Source of the DNA: Elusimicrobiota bacterium
GTDB lineage: Bacteria > Elusimicrobiota > Elusimicrobia > UBA1565 > JACRDR01
Direction of reading: 5' to 3'
Assembly: GCA_016207585.1 (NCBI GenBank)
Contig: JACQPI010000217.1
Coordinates: 1-8,100 of the forward strand
DNA length: 8,100 nt
In this document: piece after piece, positions 1-7,700 of the stretch
Position numbering within the stretch: the first letter of the stretch is position 1
Layout: the number at the start of each line of letters is the position of its first letter
The notes under the pieces: model-generated
What the model saw: only the letters and a program-made list of their open reading frames with translations
Told to the model about the DNA's origin: nothing
Databases searched by the model: none
Program-made: the position numbers and the translations under genes

Positions 1-159
1 AAGGGTATCCGCGCAGGGATAAAGGGCCCACGCGATTCATGGGTCCATTGGACCTGCGCTTCCCGCGCTCCCGATATCCCTTATTTTCGCTAGGCTCCGT
101 GAGACCGTTTAGCCGAGGATTCAATTTGACATGGCTGGAACCATATTGTAATCAAACAG
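1..159. other. Non-coding leader region upstream of the GT39 gene
   Basis: I see no convincing gene here. There is a small hairpin candidate: GGTCC at 42-46 and GGACC at 50-54 with a 3-nt loop. A longer imperfect pairing is possible between GGGATAAAGGG near 16-26 and the CCCGATATCCC stretch near 70-80. Neither is followed by a T-run, so a terminator is not supported. A short open frame, 39-194 on the plus strand (51 codons), shows no recognisable protein character and is not called. The right end holds the candidate promoter for the glycosyltransferase. The region is probably an intergenic spacer after a gene lying left of the window. Confidence 0.5.
126..152 (+). promoter_or_regulatory. Candidate sigma70-type promoter for the GT39 gene
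   Basis: A perfect -35 hexamer TTGACA at 126-131 is followed after 15 bp by TGTAAT at 147-152, which matches the TATAAT consensus at 5 of 6 positions. The spacer is shorter than the ideal 17 bp but within the tolerated range. Transcription would begin near 159-160. That leaves about 43 nt of leader before the GTG at 202, and essentially no leader before the in-frame TTG at 160. The match is good for an otherwise GC-rich region, but sigma-factor preference in this organism is unknown. Confidence 0.4.
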
Positions 160-201
160 TTGCCTGGATATGGTTTTCATTCCTCAGAGAGTAGAAACGC
201 A

Positions 202-1839
202 GTGAATCAGCCCGGCGCACTCCGCGAAAACGCTGATGCGGGCCGCTGGATCCCGGCGGCGCTGGCGGTTTTCTCGCTCGTCGTGCTGTTGCCGGGCTCC
301 GGTTCCCCCTCCCAACTCACCAAGGGGGACGTCTATACTTTCGTCTTCATGGCCGCGGCCGGCATGCTCGAGACCGGCCAGTACCTGATTCCGCTCTGGA
401 ACGCCAAGATCGACCTGTCGAAGCCGCCGCTGTTCCATTGGGCCTTGGCCGAAGCCTTGCGGTTTTTCGAGAACCCGTTTTTTGCCTGCCGCATCCTGCC
501 GATCCTGTGCAGCTGGGTCTCGGTTCTTTTGATCTATGCCTTGGGGCGGCTGCTGGCCCTCTCGCGGGAAAGAAGCCTTCTCGCAAGCTTGATTTTTCTA
601 TCCTGCGCCGCGATGGCCGATTACGGCCGCCAACCCCTTCTCGAAGCGCCGCTGTTGGCGTGCCTGTTGGCGGCATTTTACGGCCTGACCCGGGCTTGCC
701 TTGCGGAGAAACCGCTTTGGCTTTTGCTCTTCGGCGCGGGACTGGGCCTTTCCGCGATGGTCAAATGGGTCGTCGGACCCGCGACCCTGGCGGTCTACGC
801 GGCGGCTTATCTGGCCTGGTCGGGCCGATGGCGCTGGCTGGCCGGCCGGCCGGGGCATATGGCGGGGGCGCTCGCGCTCGCCGCGGCGATCGCCCTTCCC
901 TGGCCGATCCTCCTGGTCTGGCGCCACTTTCAAGAGGTCCGCATCCATATGTACGCGCAGCTCTACGCGGAGCGTTTCGGCGATTATACCCCGATCGGGA
1001 ACTTCCTGGGGTACGTCGTGACCGGGTTCATCCCGTGGAGCCTGCTGTGGATCCCTGCTTTGATGCGGATCAAGCGCGCGTCCCTGGAGCAGAAGATGGC
1101 GCTGGGAAGCTGGCTGGCCGGAGTTTTCCTGCCGATCTTGCTCATCGCCAACCGAAGCTCCCGCTACGCGTTTCCCGCGCTTCCCGCCCTGGCGCTCGGC
1201 TTGGCCGCGACGCTTGCCCCCCTGGAGCGTCCGTGGCGCTGGAGCCTGCGCGCGACGGCCGTTTTAGTCGGGACGTGCTTCGCGACGCTGGTGGCGGCTC
1301 TTTATTGGATGGGGCTGTCGCCGGCCTATCTGGCGGCGCTCGGGCTGCTGGCGTCCTTGGGGGCCGCGGCGGCGCTATGGAGAACGGAGATCGGCTTCAT
1401 CGCGGTGGGCGCCGCCGCCTGCGCCGCGTGCTGGGCGATCCTTGTCGGGCCGGGCGTGCGGGCGGTCGGCTTTCACGATATCCCGCCGCGCGTCCTGGAG
1501 GCGATCGGCGGCCGCGACGTCCGCCGGTTCGAGAACCTGCAGGAGGCCGCCTCGACAGGGTATCTTCCGATCTATCTGCGGCGGCGGGTCTTCATCGTGG
1601 ACGCGGGCGACCTCTGGTGCTGCGGCCTCCAAGGGAACTCGATGCTCGTCGTGTTGTCGGGATCGAGCCTTGATCGCCTCAAGGCCGCGGCCTTGGATCA
1701 AAAAATTTCGTGGCGCGTGCTGGAGTCCTGGCAGAGTCCGCACACCCATCCTCGCTGGGAACAGGTCCGGAAGGCGCTCGAGACGCGTTCTCTGGCGCCT
1801 TTGGACGTGACCCACTATCTGATCGAACTTAATCGCTGA
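202..1839 (+). CDS. GT39 (ArnT/PMT-type) membrane glycosyltransferase
   Basis: Integral-membrane glycosyltransferase of the GT39 family. Members move a sugar from a polyprenyl-phosphate carrier to lipid A, protein or another envelope acceptor on the outer face of the inner membrane. The substrate here is unknown. From GTG at 202 the product is 545 residues, about the length of ArnT. I prefer GTG 202 because a purine stretch AGAGAG at 186-191 precedes it. The frame stays open to an alternative TTG at 160, which has no ribosome site; residue numbers below count from that TTG. Family signatures are an acidic residue in the first outer loop (LTKGDVYTF, Asp57), the hallmark KPPL at 88-91 followed by a WAL helix, an acidic residue in RQPLLEAPL (Glu162), and RSSRYAFPALPALAL at 332-346, equivalent to the conserved YxxPxxPALAL helix. 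Many hydrophobic helices span about 30-430, then a soluble tail (about 430-559) resembles the ArnT C-terminal extracytoplasmic domain. Its last 11 bp overlap the convergent GT2 gene. Confidence 0.85.
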   Translation: MNQPGALRENADAGRWIPAALAVFSLVVLLPGSGSPSQLTKGDVYTFVFMAAAGMLETGQYLIPLWNAKIDLSKPPLFHWALAEALRFFENPFFACRILPILCSWVSVLLIYALGRLLALSRERSLLASLIFLSCAAMADYGRQPLLEAPLLACLLAAFYGLTRACLAEKPLWLLLFGAGLGLSAMVKWVVGPATLAVYAAAYLAWSGRWRWLAGRPGHMAGALALAAAIALPWPILLVWRHFQEVRIHMYAQLYAERFGDYTPIGNFLGYVVTGFIPWSLLWIPALMRIKRASLEQKMALGSWLAGVFLPILLIANRSSRYAFPALPALALGLAATLAPLERPWRWSLRATAVLVGTCFATLVAALYWMGLSPAYLAALGLLASLGAAAALWRTEIGFIAVGAAACAACWAILVGPGVRAVGFHDIPPRVLEAIGGRDVRRFENLQEAASTGYLPIYLRRRVFIVDAGDLWCCGLQGNSMLVVLSGSSLDRLKAAALDQKISWRVLESWQSPHTHPRWEQVRKALETRSLAPLDVTHYLIELNR

Positions 1840-2833
1840 CGCGTTCGGCCTCGATCAGGGGCGCGAGCCAATCGTAGAGCCGCCGCAGTTCGGGAGACGC
1901 CAAGGCGGGATGGCGGCTGGCCGTCAGCCACAAGCGGCGCAGTTTCTTGGCGGCCTTGAGAGCCGGCCGCGGCACGGATGTCCATCGGAAAATGGAGGTC
2001 GCGCGGGCGCCGCTGCCAAGTTCCCGTAAAAGTAGCGAGCGGGCTTGGCCGGGCTCGCCTTCCTTGAGGAGATAGAGGGCGACCTCGAGGCAGATCGCCT
2101 TGCGGCGTTCGCGGCGGATTTCGGCGGAGGCGCCGCTCGATTCGAGCGCCCGGAGGGCCTCCTCGAAATTTTCGATATGGCGGCCGGTCAGCTGCCCCTC
2201 ATGGATGCGCCGGACCGAAAGAGGTTCGCGGATCGCCGCGACCGGCAATCCAGCGTTCAGGAATCGCGCGAAAAGTTCCGTGTCCAGGGTCTTCATTTCC
2301 GTCCGGAATGTCCCCCAGCGTTCGAAAGCGTCCCTCCGGATCGCCACGTTGGTCGTGACATAGGGAAGATGGCCGTCTCCTACCGCGTAATGGCCGGGGA
2401 CGACGCCCTCGGGAATCGCGCGCGCCGGATCGAATAGAGTTCCTAGGATGCGGTTGTAGCGCCATACGTAGGCGTTGGAAAAGAGAAAGCCGGATTCGGG
2501 AACTTCGGTCAAGCGGCGGCGGAAGCGCTCTAGACGCGGCGCTAACCAGAGGTCGTCGGAGTCCAAAAAGGTGACGAACCGGCCGCGGGCCTCTTGAATG
2601 GCGCGGTTGCGGGAGGCGTTCATCCCCAGGTTGCGCTCCGAGGTCAGGATGCGGATACGGGGGTCATCGGCCAGCCGAGACAGTATCTGCGCGGTACCGT
2701 CGGTCGAGCCGTCGTCGACCGCCAGGCATTCCCAATCCGGCGAAGTCTGCAGCCGGACGGTTTTCAGCGCCGTGAGAGCCATCCGCGCCCGGTTGTAGGT
2801 CGGTAGGACGACGGAAAAAAAGAGGTCCGCCAT
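1829..2833 (-). CDS. Family 2 glycosyltransferase (GT-A fold)
   Basis: Cytosolic inverting glycosyltransferase, 334 residues, transferring a sugar from a nucleotide-sugar donor, probably to a lipid-linked or glycan acceptor. The N-terminal GT-A domain is clear: SVVLPTYNRA at 7-16, the nucleotide-binding VDDGSTDGT at 39-47, RNLGMNASRNRAI at 67-79 and the metal-binding DSDD at 91-94. Further on, YVTTNVAIRRDAF at 158-170 and DTELFARF at 184-191 fit the acceptor/catalytic-base region, followed by RRIHEGQLT. No membrane helix is apparent, unlike many polyprenyl-phosphate sugar synthases. I chose ATG 2833 because GGGGA lies 5 nt upstream and the protein then begins directly at the first beta strand. 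An ATG 15 nt further upstream lacks a ribosome site, and the open frame running to 3004 would overlap the neighbouring gene. Only 47 bp separate it from the exported-protein gene upstream on the same strand, so co-transcription is plausible. The sugar and acceptor cannot be read from the sequence. Confidence 0.88.
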   Translation of the reverse strand: MADLFFSVVLPTYNRARMALTALKTVRLQTSPDWECLAVDDGSTDGTAQILSRLADDPRIRILTSERNLGMNASRNRAIQEARGRFVTFLDSDDLWLAPRLERFRRRLTEVPESGFLFSNAYVWRYNRILGTLFDPARAIPEGVVPGHYAVGDGHLPYVTTNVAIRRDAFERWGTFRTEMKTLDTELFARFLNAGLPVAAIREPLSVRRIHEGQLTGRHIENFEEALRALESSGASAEIRRERRKAICLEVALYLLKEGEPGQARSLLLRELGSGARATSIFRWTSVPRPALKAAKKLRRLWLTASRHPALASPELRRLYDWLAPLIEAERVSD

Positions 2834-2838
2834 GGCGG

Positions 2839-2843
2839 TCCCC
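2839..2843 (-). promoter_or_regulatory. Ribosome binding site for the GT2 gene
   Basis: The minus strand reads GGGGA, then CCGCC, then ATG. The 5-nt spacing suits initiation at 2833 and is the main reason for rejecting the longer open frame and the nearby ATG at 2848. Confidence 0.45.
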
Positions 2844-2880
2844 AGCATAACATATTTACAAACTCCGGTGGCTCGGCGGG

Positions 2881-3732
2881 TCAGTTGACTTTTTGGTCCG
2901 CCGACCCGAATTTCAGCGTCAGGCTGGCGCGGTGGACCTGTCCCAACTCTCCGATGCCGGCGAGGGTGTAGTCCATCACGATGTCCTTGGCGAGAGCGGG
3001 GCATCGTTGCGGGAGGGCGCCGCAGCCGCGGAAGGGCCTGAAGCCCAGACCGACAGAGAATCCGGCGGTCGCGTCGGGATCGTCCTCGTAACCCATCTTG
3101 AATTCCAGAGCTCTATTGAAGGCGGACATTTCCATGCCGGAGGCCCGAATCCTGAACTCCCCCTCCTCCTGGACGGAACCGTCCACCTCAAATATCAAGG
3201 GAAACCTAGCGGAGCCGAGCTGGGTGGAGCGATACGAGACGTCCAGTTTGGCGTTCAGAGTCACCGGAATCGAGCCGTTGACCAGGGGCAATATTTTTTG
3301 CGAGGGCTCGATCAGCGTGACGTCCGTCTTCAGGCCCCGCAGGGAGTATCCCAGCAGCCGGGCCGGATCGATGTTCCATCCGGTCCTGATGGTCTCGGCA
3401 TAGGATACGGCGGCAACGGCGATGTCCGAGTCGGTGACCCGCTCGGCCAGGTGCGCGGCCGAATCCAGAACCGGCAGATCGGGAATCGAGAGCGATTGCA
3501 GGGTGAGCCCCAGCGCTTGGACCAGGGCATGGGAGGGGATGTTGTCGAGGTGGACGGGAGGGGCGTTGCGGGATATGGGGGAGCCCGGAGAATCCTTTCC
3601 CATGTCCACGTCCATCAGTCCCGCCGAGCCCAGGCCGGATTGCGCGCGCGCCATGCCTAGGGGGAGCGACAGCAGGGCGCCGGCGCAGACGGCCGCCGCG
3701 CATCTTCGAATCCATTTTTCGTCTCGTTTCAT
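2881..3732 (-). CDS. Exported protein of unknown function
   Basis: I do not recognise this 283-residue protein. The N-terminus is a classical signal peptide: charged MKRDEKWIRR, a hydrophobic core CAAAVCAGALLSLPLGM and a likely cleavage site at ARA before Gln31. The mature part starts with a low-complexity segment rich in Gly, Ser, Asp and Pro, then a helical stretch around 66-130. The second half is dominated by alternating hydrophobic/polar strands (TDVTLIEP, IPVTLNAKLDVSY, RFPLIFEVDGSV, EFRIRASGM, FSVGLGFRPF, ASLTLKFG), suggesting a beta-sandwich or beta-barrel-like fold outside the cytosol. Two cysteines, C237 and C244, flank a short loop and could form a disulfide. The ATG has GGGAG directly against it with no spacing, so the start is not strongly supported by a ribosome site, but the signal peptide fixes it closely. 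It lies 47 bp upstream of the GT2 gene on the same strand, so a role in envelope-glycan biology is possible but unproven. Confidence 0.75.
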   Translation of the reverse strand: MKRDEKWIRRCAAAVCAGALLSLPLGMARAQSGLGSAGLMDVDMGKDSPGSPISRNAPPVHLDNIPSHALVQALGLTLQSLSIPDLPVLDSAAHLAERVTDSDIAVAAVSYAETIRTGWNIDPARLLGYSLRGLKTDVTLIEPSQKILPLVNGSIPVTLNAKLDVSYRSTQLGSARFPLIFEVDGSVQEEGEFRIRASGMEMSAFNRALEFKMGYEDDPDATAGFSVGLGFRPFRGCGALPQRCPALAKDIVMDYTLAGIGELGQVHRASLTLKFGSADQKVN

Positions 3733-3842
3733 CTCCCATTAGTTTAGCGGAGCGGAGTAACGAAGGAGCAACTGAAGGGTAACAGGAAGGCAACAAGCGT
3801 TCGCTATCTCATCGCGGCTGCCGTCAAGGCAGTTGCAGGGTG

Positions 3843-3858
3843 TTTTCGGGAGCGAAAA
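3843..3858 (-). terminator. Weak hairpin just downstream of the cupredoxin gene
   Basis: TTTTCG at 3843-3848 pairs perfectly with CGAAAA at 3853-3858 across a 4-nt loop, 11 nt beyond the cupredoxin stop codon. No T-run follows on the minus strand, so intrinsic termination is only a possibility. A second small hairpin, CTGCC 3818-3822 with GGCAG 3828-3832, lies further downstream and also lacks a T-run. Confidence 0.2.
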
Positions 3859-3869
3859 TCGGTAAGGCC

Positions 3870-4280
3870 TTACTCCAGCACCAGCAGCTGGCCCGTGAGG
3901 TGCGCGGGGTGCATATGGCAATAGGTCTTGAAGAGCCCCGCCTTGTCCGCGGTGAACTCGACGATTTCCTTGTCCTTCTCGCTGACCTGGATCTTGACCT
4001 GGAACTCGTCGATCGCGAAACCGTGCACGCCGGAGGGAGTCTTATTGATGAGCTGGATTCGGACCTTCTCTCCCTTCTTGGCGATCAGGGTGCCCGGGAC
4101 CCATACCTTCGATCCTTGGTACTCGATGTTGACGACCGTGAAGTCCCGGACGGAGGGCTGAGCCGGTTTCATTTCCGGGTCCGGCGTTTTCGGTTTTGGG
4201 ACGGCGTCGCCGGCCCGAGCGGCCGCGGCGGCCAGGCAGAGGCAGACGGCGAGCGGGTAAATCATTTTGATCCGTTTCAT
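3870..4280 (-). CDS. Exported single-domain cupredoxin (copper protein)
   Basis: A 136-residue exported copper protein, likely an electron carrier or copper-binding protein in the periplasm. A signal peptide covers residues 1-23 (MKRIKMIYPL, a hydrophobic Ala/Leu/Cys core, then ARA-G). A Lys/Pro-rich linker at 27-42 leads into one cupredoxin domain at about 45-136. Possible metal ligands are His86 in GVHGFAID and the cluster YCHMHPAHLTGQL: Cys121, His124, His127, with Gln131 nearby. The His86-to-Cys121 spacing of 35 resembles the first His-to-Cys spacing in CuA domains of cytochrome oxidase subunit II, but the second CuA cysteine is absent (Pro125). The Cys-x2-His arrangement is instead like plastocyanin or nitrosocyanin. 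There is no obvious axial Met at the usual place. The ATG has AGGAG 10 nt upstream (4291-4295) and an AATAAT at 4305-4310 that could be a -10 element. It sits 101 bp downstream of the small basic gene and is followed by 137 bp before the next gene. The redox partner is unknown. Confidence 0.85.
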   Translation of the reverse strand: MKRIKMIYPLAVCLCLAAAAARAGDAVPKPKTPDPEMKPAQPSVRDFTVVNIEYQGSKVWVPGTLIAKKGEKVRIQLINKTPSGVHGFAIDEFQVKIQVSEKDKEIVEFTADKAGLFKTYCHMHPAHLTGQLLVLE

Positions 4281-4381
4281 GCGGGGGTTGCTCCTGAACG
4301 AGGGATTATTCCCACCGGACGATCCCGCGCGCCGTTTGTGAGCGGCCCGCGGGTGCGGGAGGGAGTCGACTCAACAGGACC

Positions 4382-4588
4382 TTACTTCTTGCCGGCGACC
4401 GTCAAGCGCAAGGCGCGCTTGTTGCCGCGCGGAATCTGCAGGGTCCAAGAGCCGCCCACAAACACAGGGATGATCATCGCGTTGCCTTTGGCCATGCGCT
4501 TCCCCCAGGACTTCAAGAGGGTCGGCGCCGGTCGATCGTCCGGCTTTGCTAAGGGATCCCTATCAAATGAAGCAGTAGTCTTAGCCAT
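4382..4588 (-). CDS. Small basic protein of unknown function
   Basis: A 68-residue, Lys/Arg-rich protein that I do not recognise. From ATG 4588 it begins MAKTTASFDRDPLAKPDDRP, a polar and probably disordered start. A basic helix-like stretch LLKSWGKRMAKG follows, then a probable beta-hairpin with aromatics (AMIIPVFVGGSWTLQI) and a basic tail RGNKRALRLTVAGKK. There is no signal peptide or membrane helix, so it is probably cytosolic; the charge would suit nucleic-acid or ribosome binding, but nothing specific shows that. The frame continues upstream to a GTG at 4627 (81 residues), which has no ribosome site either. A TATACT box at 4601-4606 lies between the two starts and favours the ATG. Codons in the second half are strongly GC-biased (AAG, GGC, CGC, CTG), like a real expressed gene. 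It is transcribed away from the large exported-protein gene. Confidence 0.6.
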   Translation of the reverse strand: MAKTTASFDRDPLAKPDDRPAPTLLKSWGKRMAKGNAMIIPVFVGGSWTLQIPRGNKRALRLTVAGKK

Positions 4589-4600
4589 AAGGTGCGCTTC

Positions 4601-4606
4601 AGTATA
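4601..4606 (-). promoter_or_regulatory. Possible -10 element for the small basic gene
   Basis: TATACT on the minus strand matches TATAAT at 5 of 6 positions and lies 12 nt upstream of ATG 4588, implying a very short leader. No recognisable -35 hexamer sits at the right distance, so the call is weak. Confidence 0.22.
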
Positions 4607-4736
4607 ATGAAACCCCGAAAACCGCACATGAGTCTTAGGGGTAAAAAATAGCGGTCCAGATGGTGGGTCGTGACTGGGACTTTCGACCTACGTTGGAGAT
4701 GCCAAACGGCCCTGGCGCGGACGCTCGAATTTCCTT

Positions 4737-4748
4737 TATAGTTATAGT
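4737..4748 (+). promoter_or_regulatory. Tandem TATAGT -10-like boxes before the large gene
   Basis: Two adjacent TATAGT hexamers (4737-4742 and 4743-4748), each matching TATAAT at 5 of 6 positions, lie in an AT-rich island just before the ATG at 4763. No good -35 hexamer is visible upstream. Initiation 7 nt beyond either box would give a leader of only about 8-14 nt. The only SD-like string, GAGG at 4758-4761, almost touches the start codon. Confidence 0.3.
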
Positions 4749-4762
4749 ATGGCGACCGAGGT

Positions 4763-7700
4763 ATGACAAATCGATGTCGTGCGGTTCCTGCGGCGCTTAG
4801 AGGCGGTGCGCTTTTCTCGGCGGCGTTGATCATGCTGGGAGCGGCGCATGCGCGGGCCCAGGGTCGTACGGAGACCAACCCCCTGCCGCCGACCCAGAGC
4901 GTGCGCGCGGTTGGGACCTCCGGCGTTCAGCCGCAACCAACCTTGCTCGATCGTTTCCGCAATTTTTTTAGAAACGGACCGTTGGACGATGGGCGCGCAA
5001 GGTTTTCCGGGCGGCCCTCGATATTTTCCAGGAAACCGGAACTCTTCGACAATTCCCGGTTCATGCCTCGGAGTCTGCATTCGCAACGCGGCACGCGGGC
5101 TGTGAGCCCCGACGCCTTTCCCGAGACCTCGGCCATGAAGGGTCTCGCGGGTTCCGCCGAGGCGCGGGGCTCCGGCATCGGGAAACTGCAGCTCGACGTG
5201 CGGCAACTCGAGGGGGCCAGGCGCGAGGGATTCAGGGCGGAGGGCCGGCTGCCCAAGATTCTGGGCAGGCTTTTCGAGGCGCTGCGCTCCCGCGGCCGTC
5301 TACAGGGCGGGCCGGAGGGAGCCAACGGCGGCGTCGCCCCAACGGGCCTCGGCTTCGATTTTTCCGAGGCCCCCTTGCCCGCGATGGACTCCTCGGATCC
5401 TCGGCAATGGCTTGCCAAAGTGAGAGCCCTGGCCGCGGAAGCGGGGCCGACCGCGGCGCCTTCCTTATATAGGCAAGCCGTGGAGGCCGCCGAGACCGAG
5501 CTGGGTCGGCGTCTTGGGACGAAAGAGGCGGCCTCCGCCCCAGCGGTCTCTAGCCCGCTGGGACAGGACGAGAGGAGAACTGCCGCGTCCGCGATCCGGG
5601 AGATTCAGGCGGCCGCCCGCGAACAGGGACTGAACCAGGCGCCTCAAGCGGCGCAGGAAGCTTTCGACGCGGCGGCTCAGGGACGGACCACTCTTGCCCG
5701 AAAAGCCTCGCGGGCCCTCTCCGCCTGGGACGCCCTTTTGAGCCGGGAAGGGCAGCCGTTCATTCGCAACTTGGGCTCTGTGCAGAGCCGGATCGCCCAA
5801 ATTCTTGATGCGGGCGCCGTTTCGGCGGGGCGCCGCGCAAAGATCAGAGTGACGGGTCGCTTGATCGGCGTCGGCCCGCGGGCATCCTTGGAATTGGAAC
5901 TGCACGGATCCGTCGTGCCGGAGGCGTTGGTGTCGGTGTCGCCCCGGATGCTGGAAGAGATAGCGTTGTCTCCCGACGTGCTCGCGCGGATGCAAATCCC
6001 CGAGGAACTTTATCTCCAGTCCATGGCCGCCGACATCCTGAAGGCTCCCTTGCCCGTCGCTTTCGCGAAGGCGTACCAATGGAACCGTTCCATCGCCGGG
6101 CGATCGGCGTGGAACAGCTTCTGGATGGCGGCGCGCGCGTGGTCCAAGGGGCGGGCCTACGGGATATGGGCGCGTCTGCGGGATTTTTTCAGGAACATTT
6201 TGAGTCGCATGGGTCTGGGCACGGCGGCGCGGAAGGTTTCGTTGGCGGTCGACGGCTCGGCCGATGCGACGCGGGCGCTCCGGCAGGCGCTCGCGTCTCC
6301 ACCGGTCGAATCGCCGGGAGTCGAGACCGGCAATTTTCAGATTCAGGGGACGGATAGGGAACGCGTTGCGGTGCGCGTCGCCCGATCTCCCCTCACGGCG
6401 CAAGCCGCCGCGTTGAGGGCGAATATCCTCGATCATCGCCGGGTGTTTCGCGAAGCGGAGTTCGCTCTGACCCTTCTCGCGAAACGCCCGACCGACATTG
6501 CGCCGGGGCAGGCCGCGGAAATCTATCGCGTCGCCCGGGAGATGTCCGCCGCCTACGCTCGCTTGACCGGCAGCCGCGCGGAGTCCGATGCGGTCGAGGC
6601 GCTCTGGCGCGCGATCCGGTCGGAATCCGACGGGAGCGTGCTGTCGAAGGCGGCGCAGGACCGCGTCGCGGAAATCGGGCAGCCGTCTTTGTACCGCATG
6701 ATCCTTTGGATGCGCGAACAGGCGATGGAGGCGCTCACGCGCCTTTCGGGCGCGTACGCGGCGAATCTCTGGGCGGAGCTGGAGAGCACGGGAGGCCCCT
6801 CCCTCGCCGCCTTGGATTTGCGCACCGCGCGAGAGGAGTTACACCTTGCGCCCGGCGCCGAGCGGGAGGCTCGTGATTCGCGGTCGCTGCCGGAGGGCCT
6901 GGACGCCGTTTTGAAAGTTCTCAAAAACACGCCGATCGAGGCTTCGTGGTCTCTTGTCGTGGATCGGGAAGGCCTCATCGCCCGCCTGAGCGCGCGGGAC
7001 CGTTCGGCGGGATTGTATTTCCAGGCCGGGCCTTCGGAGGAAGACGGGCTTCTCTACGTCCGCTACCGCGAGCATAACACCGATTTCGGTTCTCAAGCGA
7101 GGCTTTACTTCGTCGCCAAGGCGTTCCAGGACGCCGGGCTCTCCATAGAAATCGGAAATTCGGAAATCCTGGCCGTCATGGAGCCGGAAAAACGCTTGTA
7201 CGACCGCCGGGAGCTTTCGGCCGCGGCCGCATCGGCGCTGAGGGCTCTGGCCGTGACTCCGGGGATCGATTCGGCATTTACTGCGATGGCCCGGGAGACG
7301 CCGTCACGGGCCGAGATATCGGCGGAGATCGGCGACTGGGCGCGCGTTCTGCGCCGGGATGGGAGTTTGCCGTTCCATGAGGCGGCTAACCCTCGGGGCA
7401 CCGTTGCGTCCTACAGGCGTTATCGGCTTCAGGAAGCGCAGGTGGAAGGCGGGAGCGGGCGTCCCGGGGCCCCGCCTCAGCCGGAGTCTTCCGTCCGGCC
7501 CCTGCTCGCTGATAGCTCGCAGGGACTGGGCGAGTGGAACACGACCTCCGCCCGGTCTATTTCGGCGGACCTGCTGACGCCGGGCGTAAGGGTCCGGCTC
7601 TCCGCTCCGATCACTTTTGATCCGAAGAAGGCCGAGGGCCGCATCTTCGTATCCCCCTTCTTTCGCGCGTTGGAGATAAAGGACTTGGGCAAAGTAAAGG

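Noticed and set aside
1..40. Possible leftward gene starting at an ATG at 40 on the minus strand
   Set aside because: Only 13 codons are visible and no ribosome site precedes the ATG.
39..194. 51-codon plus-strand frame at the left edge
   Set aside because: There is no ribosome site or protein-like pattern, and it overlaps the promoter and start of the GT39 gene.
438..1673. 411-codon open frame inside the GT39 gene
   Set aside because: It lies wholly within a gene with strong family motifs. Its translation is rich in Gly, Arg, Pro and Ala with no domain pattern, as expected for an alternate frame of GC-rich coding DNA.
2834..3004. N-terminal extension of the GT2 gene to 3004
   Set aside because: It would overlap the upstream exported-protein gene by about 120 bp, adds a low-complexity Arg-rich segment before the GT-A fold, and has no ribosome site, whereas ATG 2833 does.
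2893..3660. 255-codon open frame on the plus strand opposite the exported protein
   Set aside because: The antisense gene has a signal peptide and a coherent strand pattern. This frame is Gly/Arg/Gln-rich without recognisable structure.
4346..4372. Hairpin CCCGC/GCGGG (4346-4359) and 10-bp palindrome GAGTCGACTC (4363-4372) after the small basic gene
   Set aside because: The stem is short, there is no T-run, and palindromes of this size are common in GC-rich DNA. They are not strong enough to call a terminator or operator.
5465..6436. 323-codon open frame on the minus strand opposite the large gene
   Set aside because: The product is extremely Arg/Pro/Gly-rich and low in hydrophobic residues, typical of an antisense shadow.
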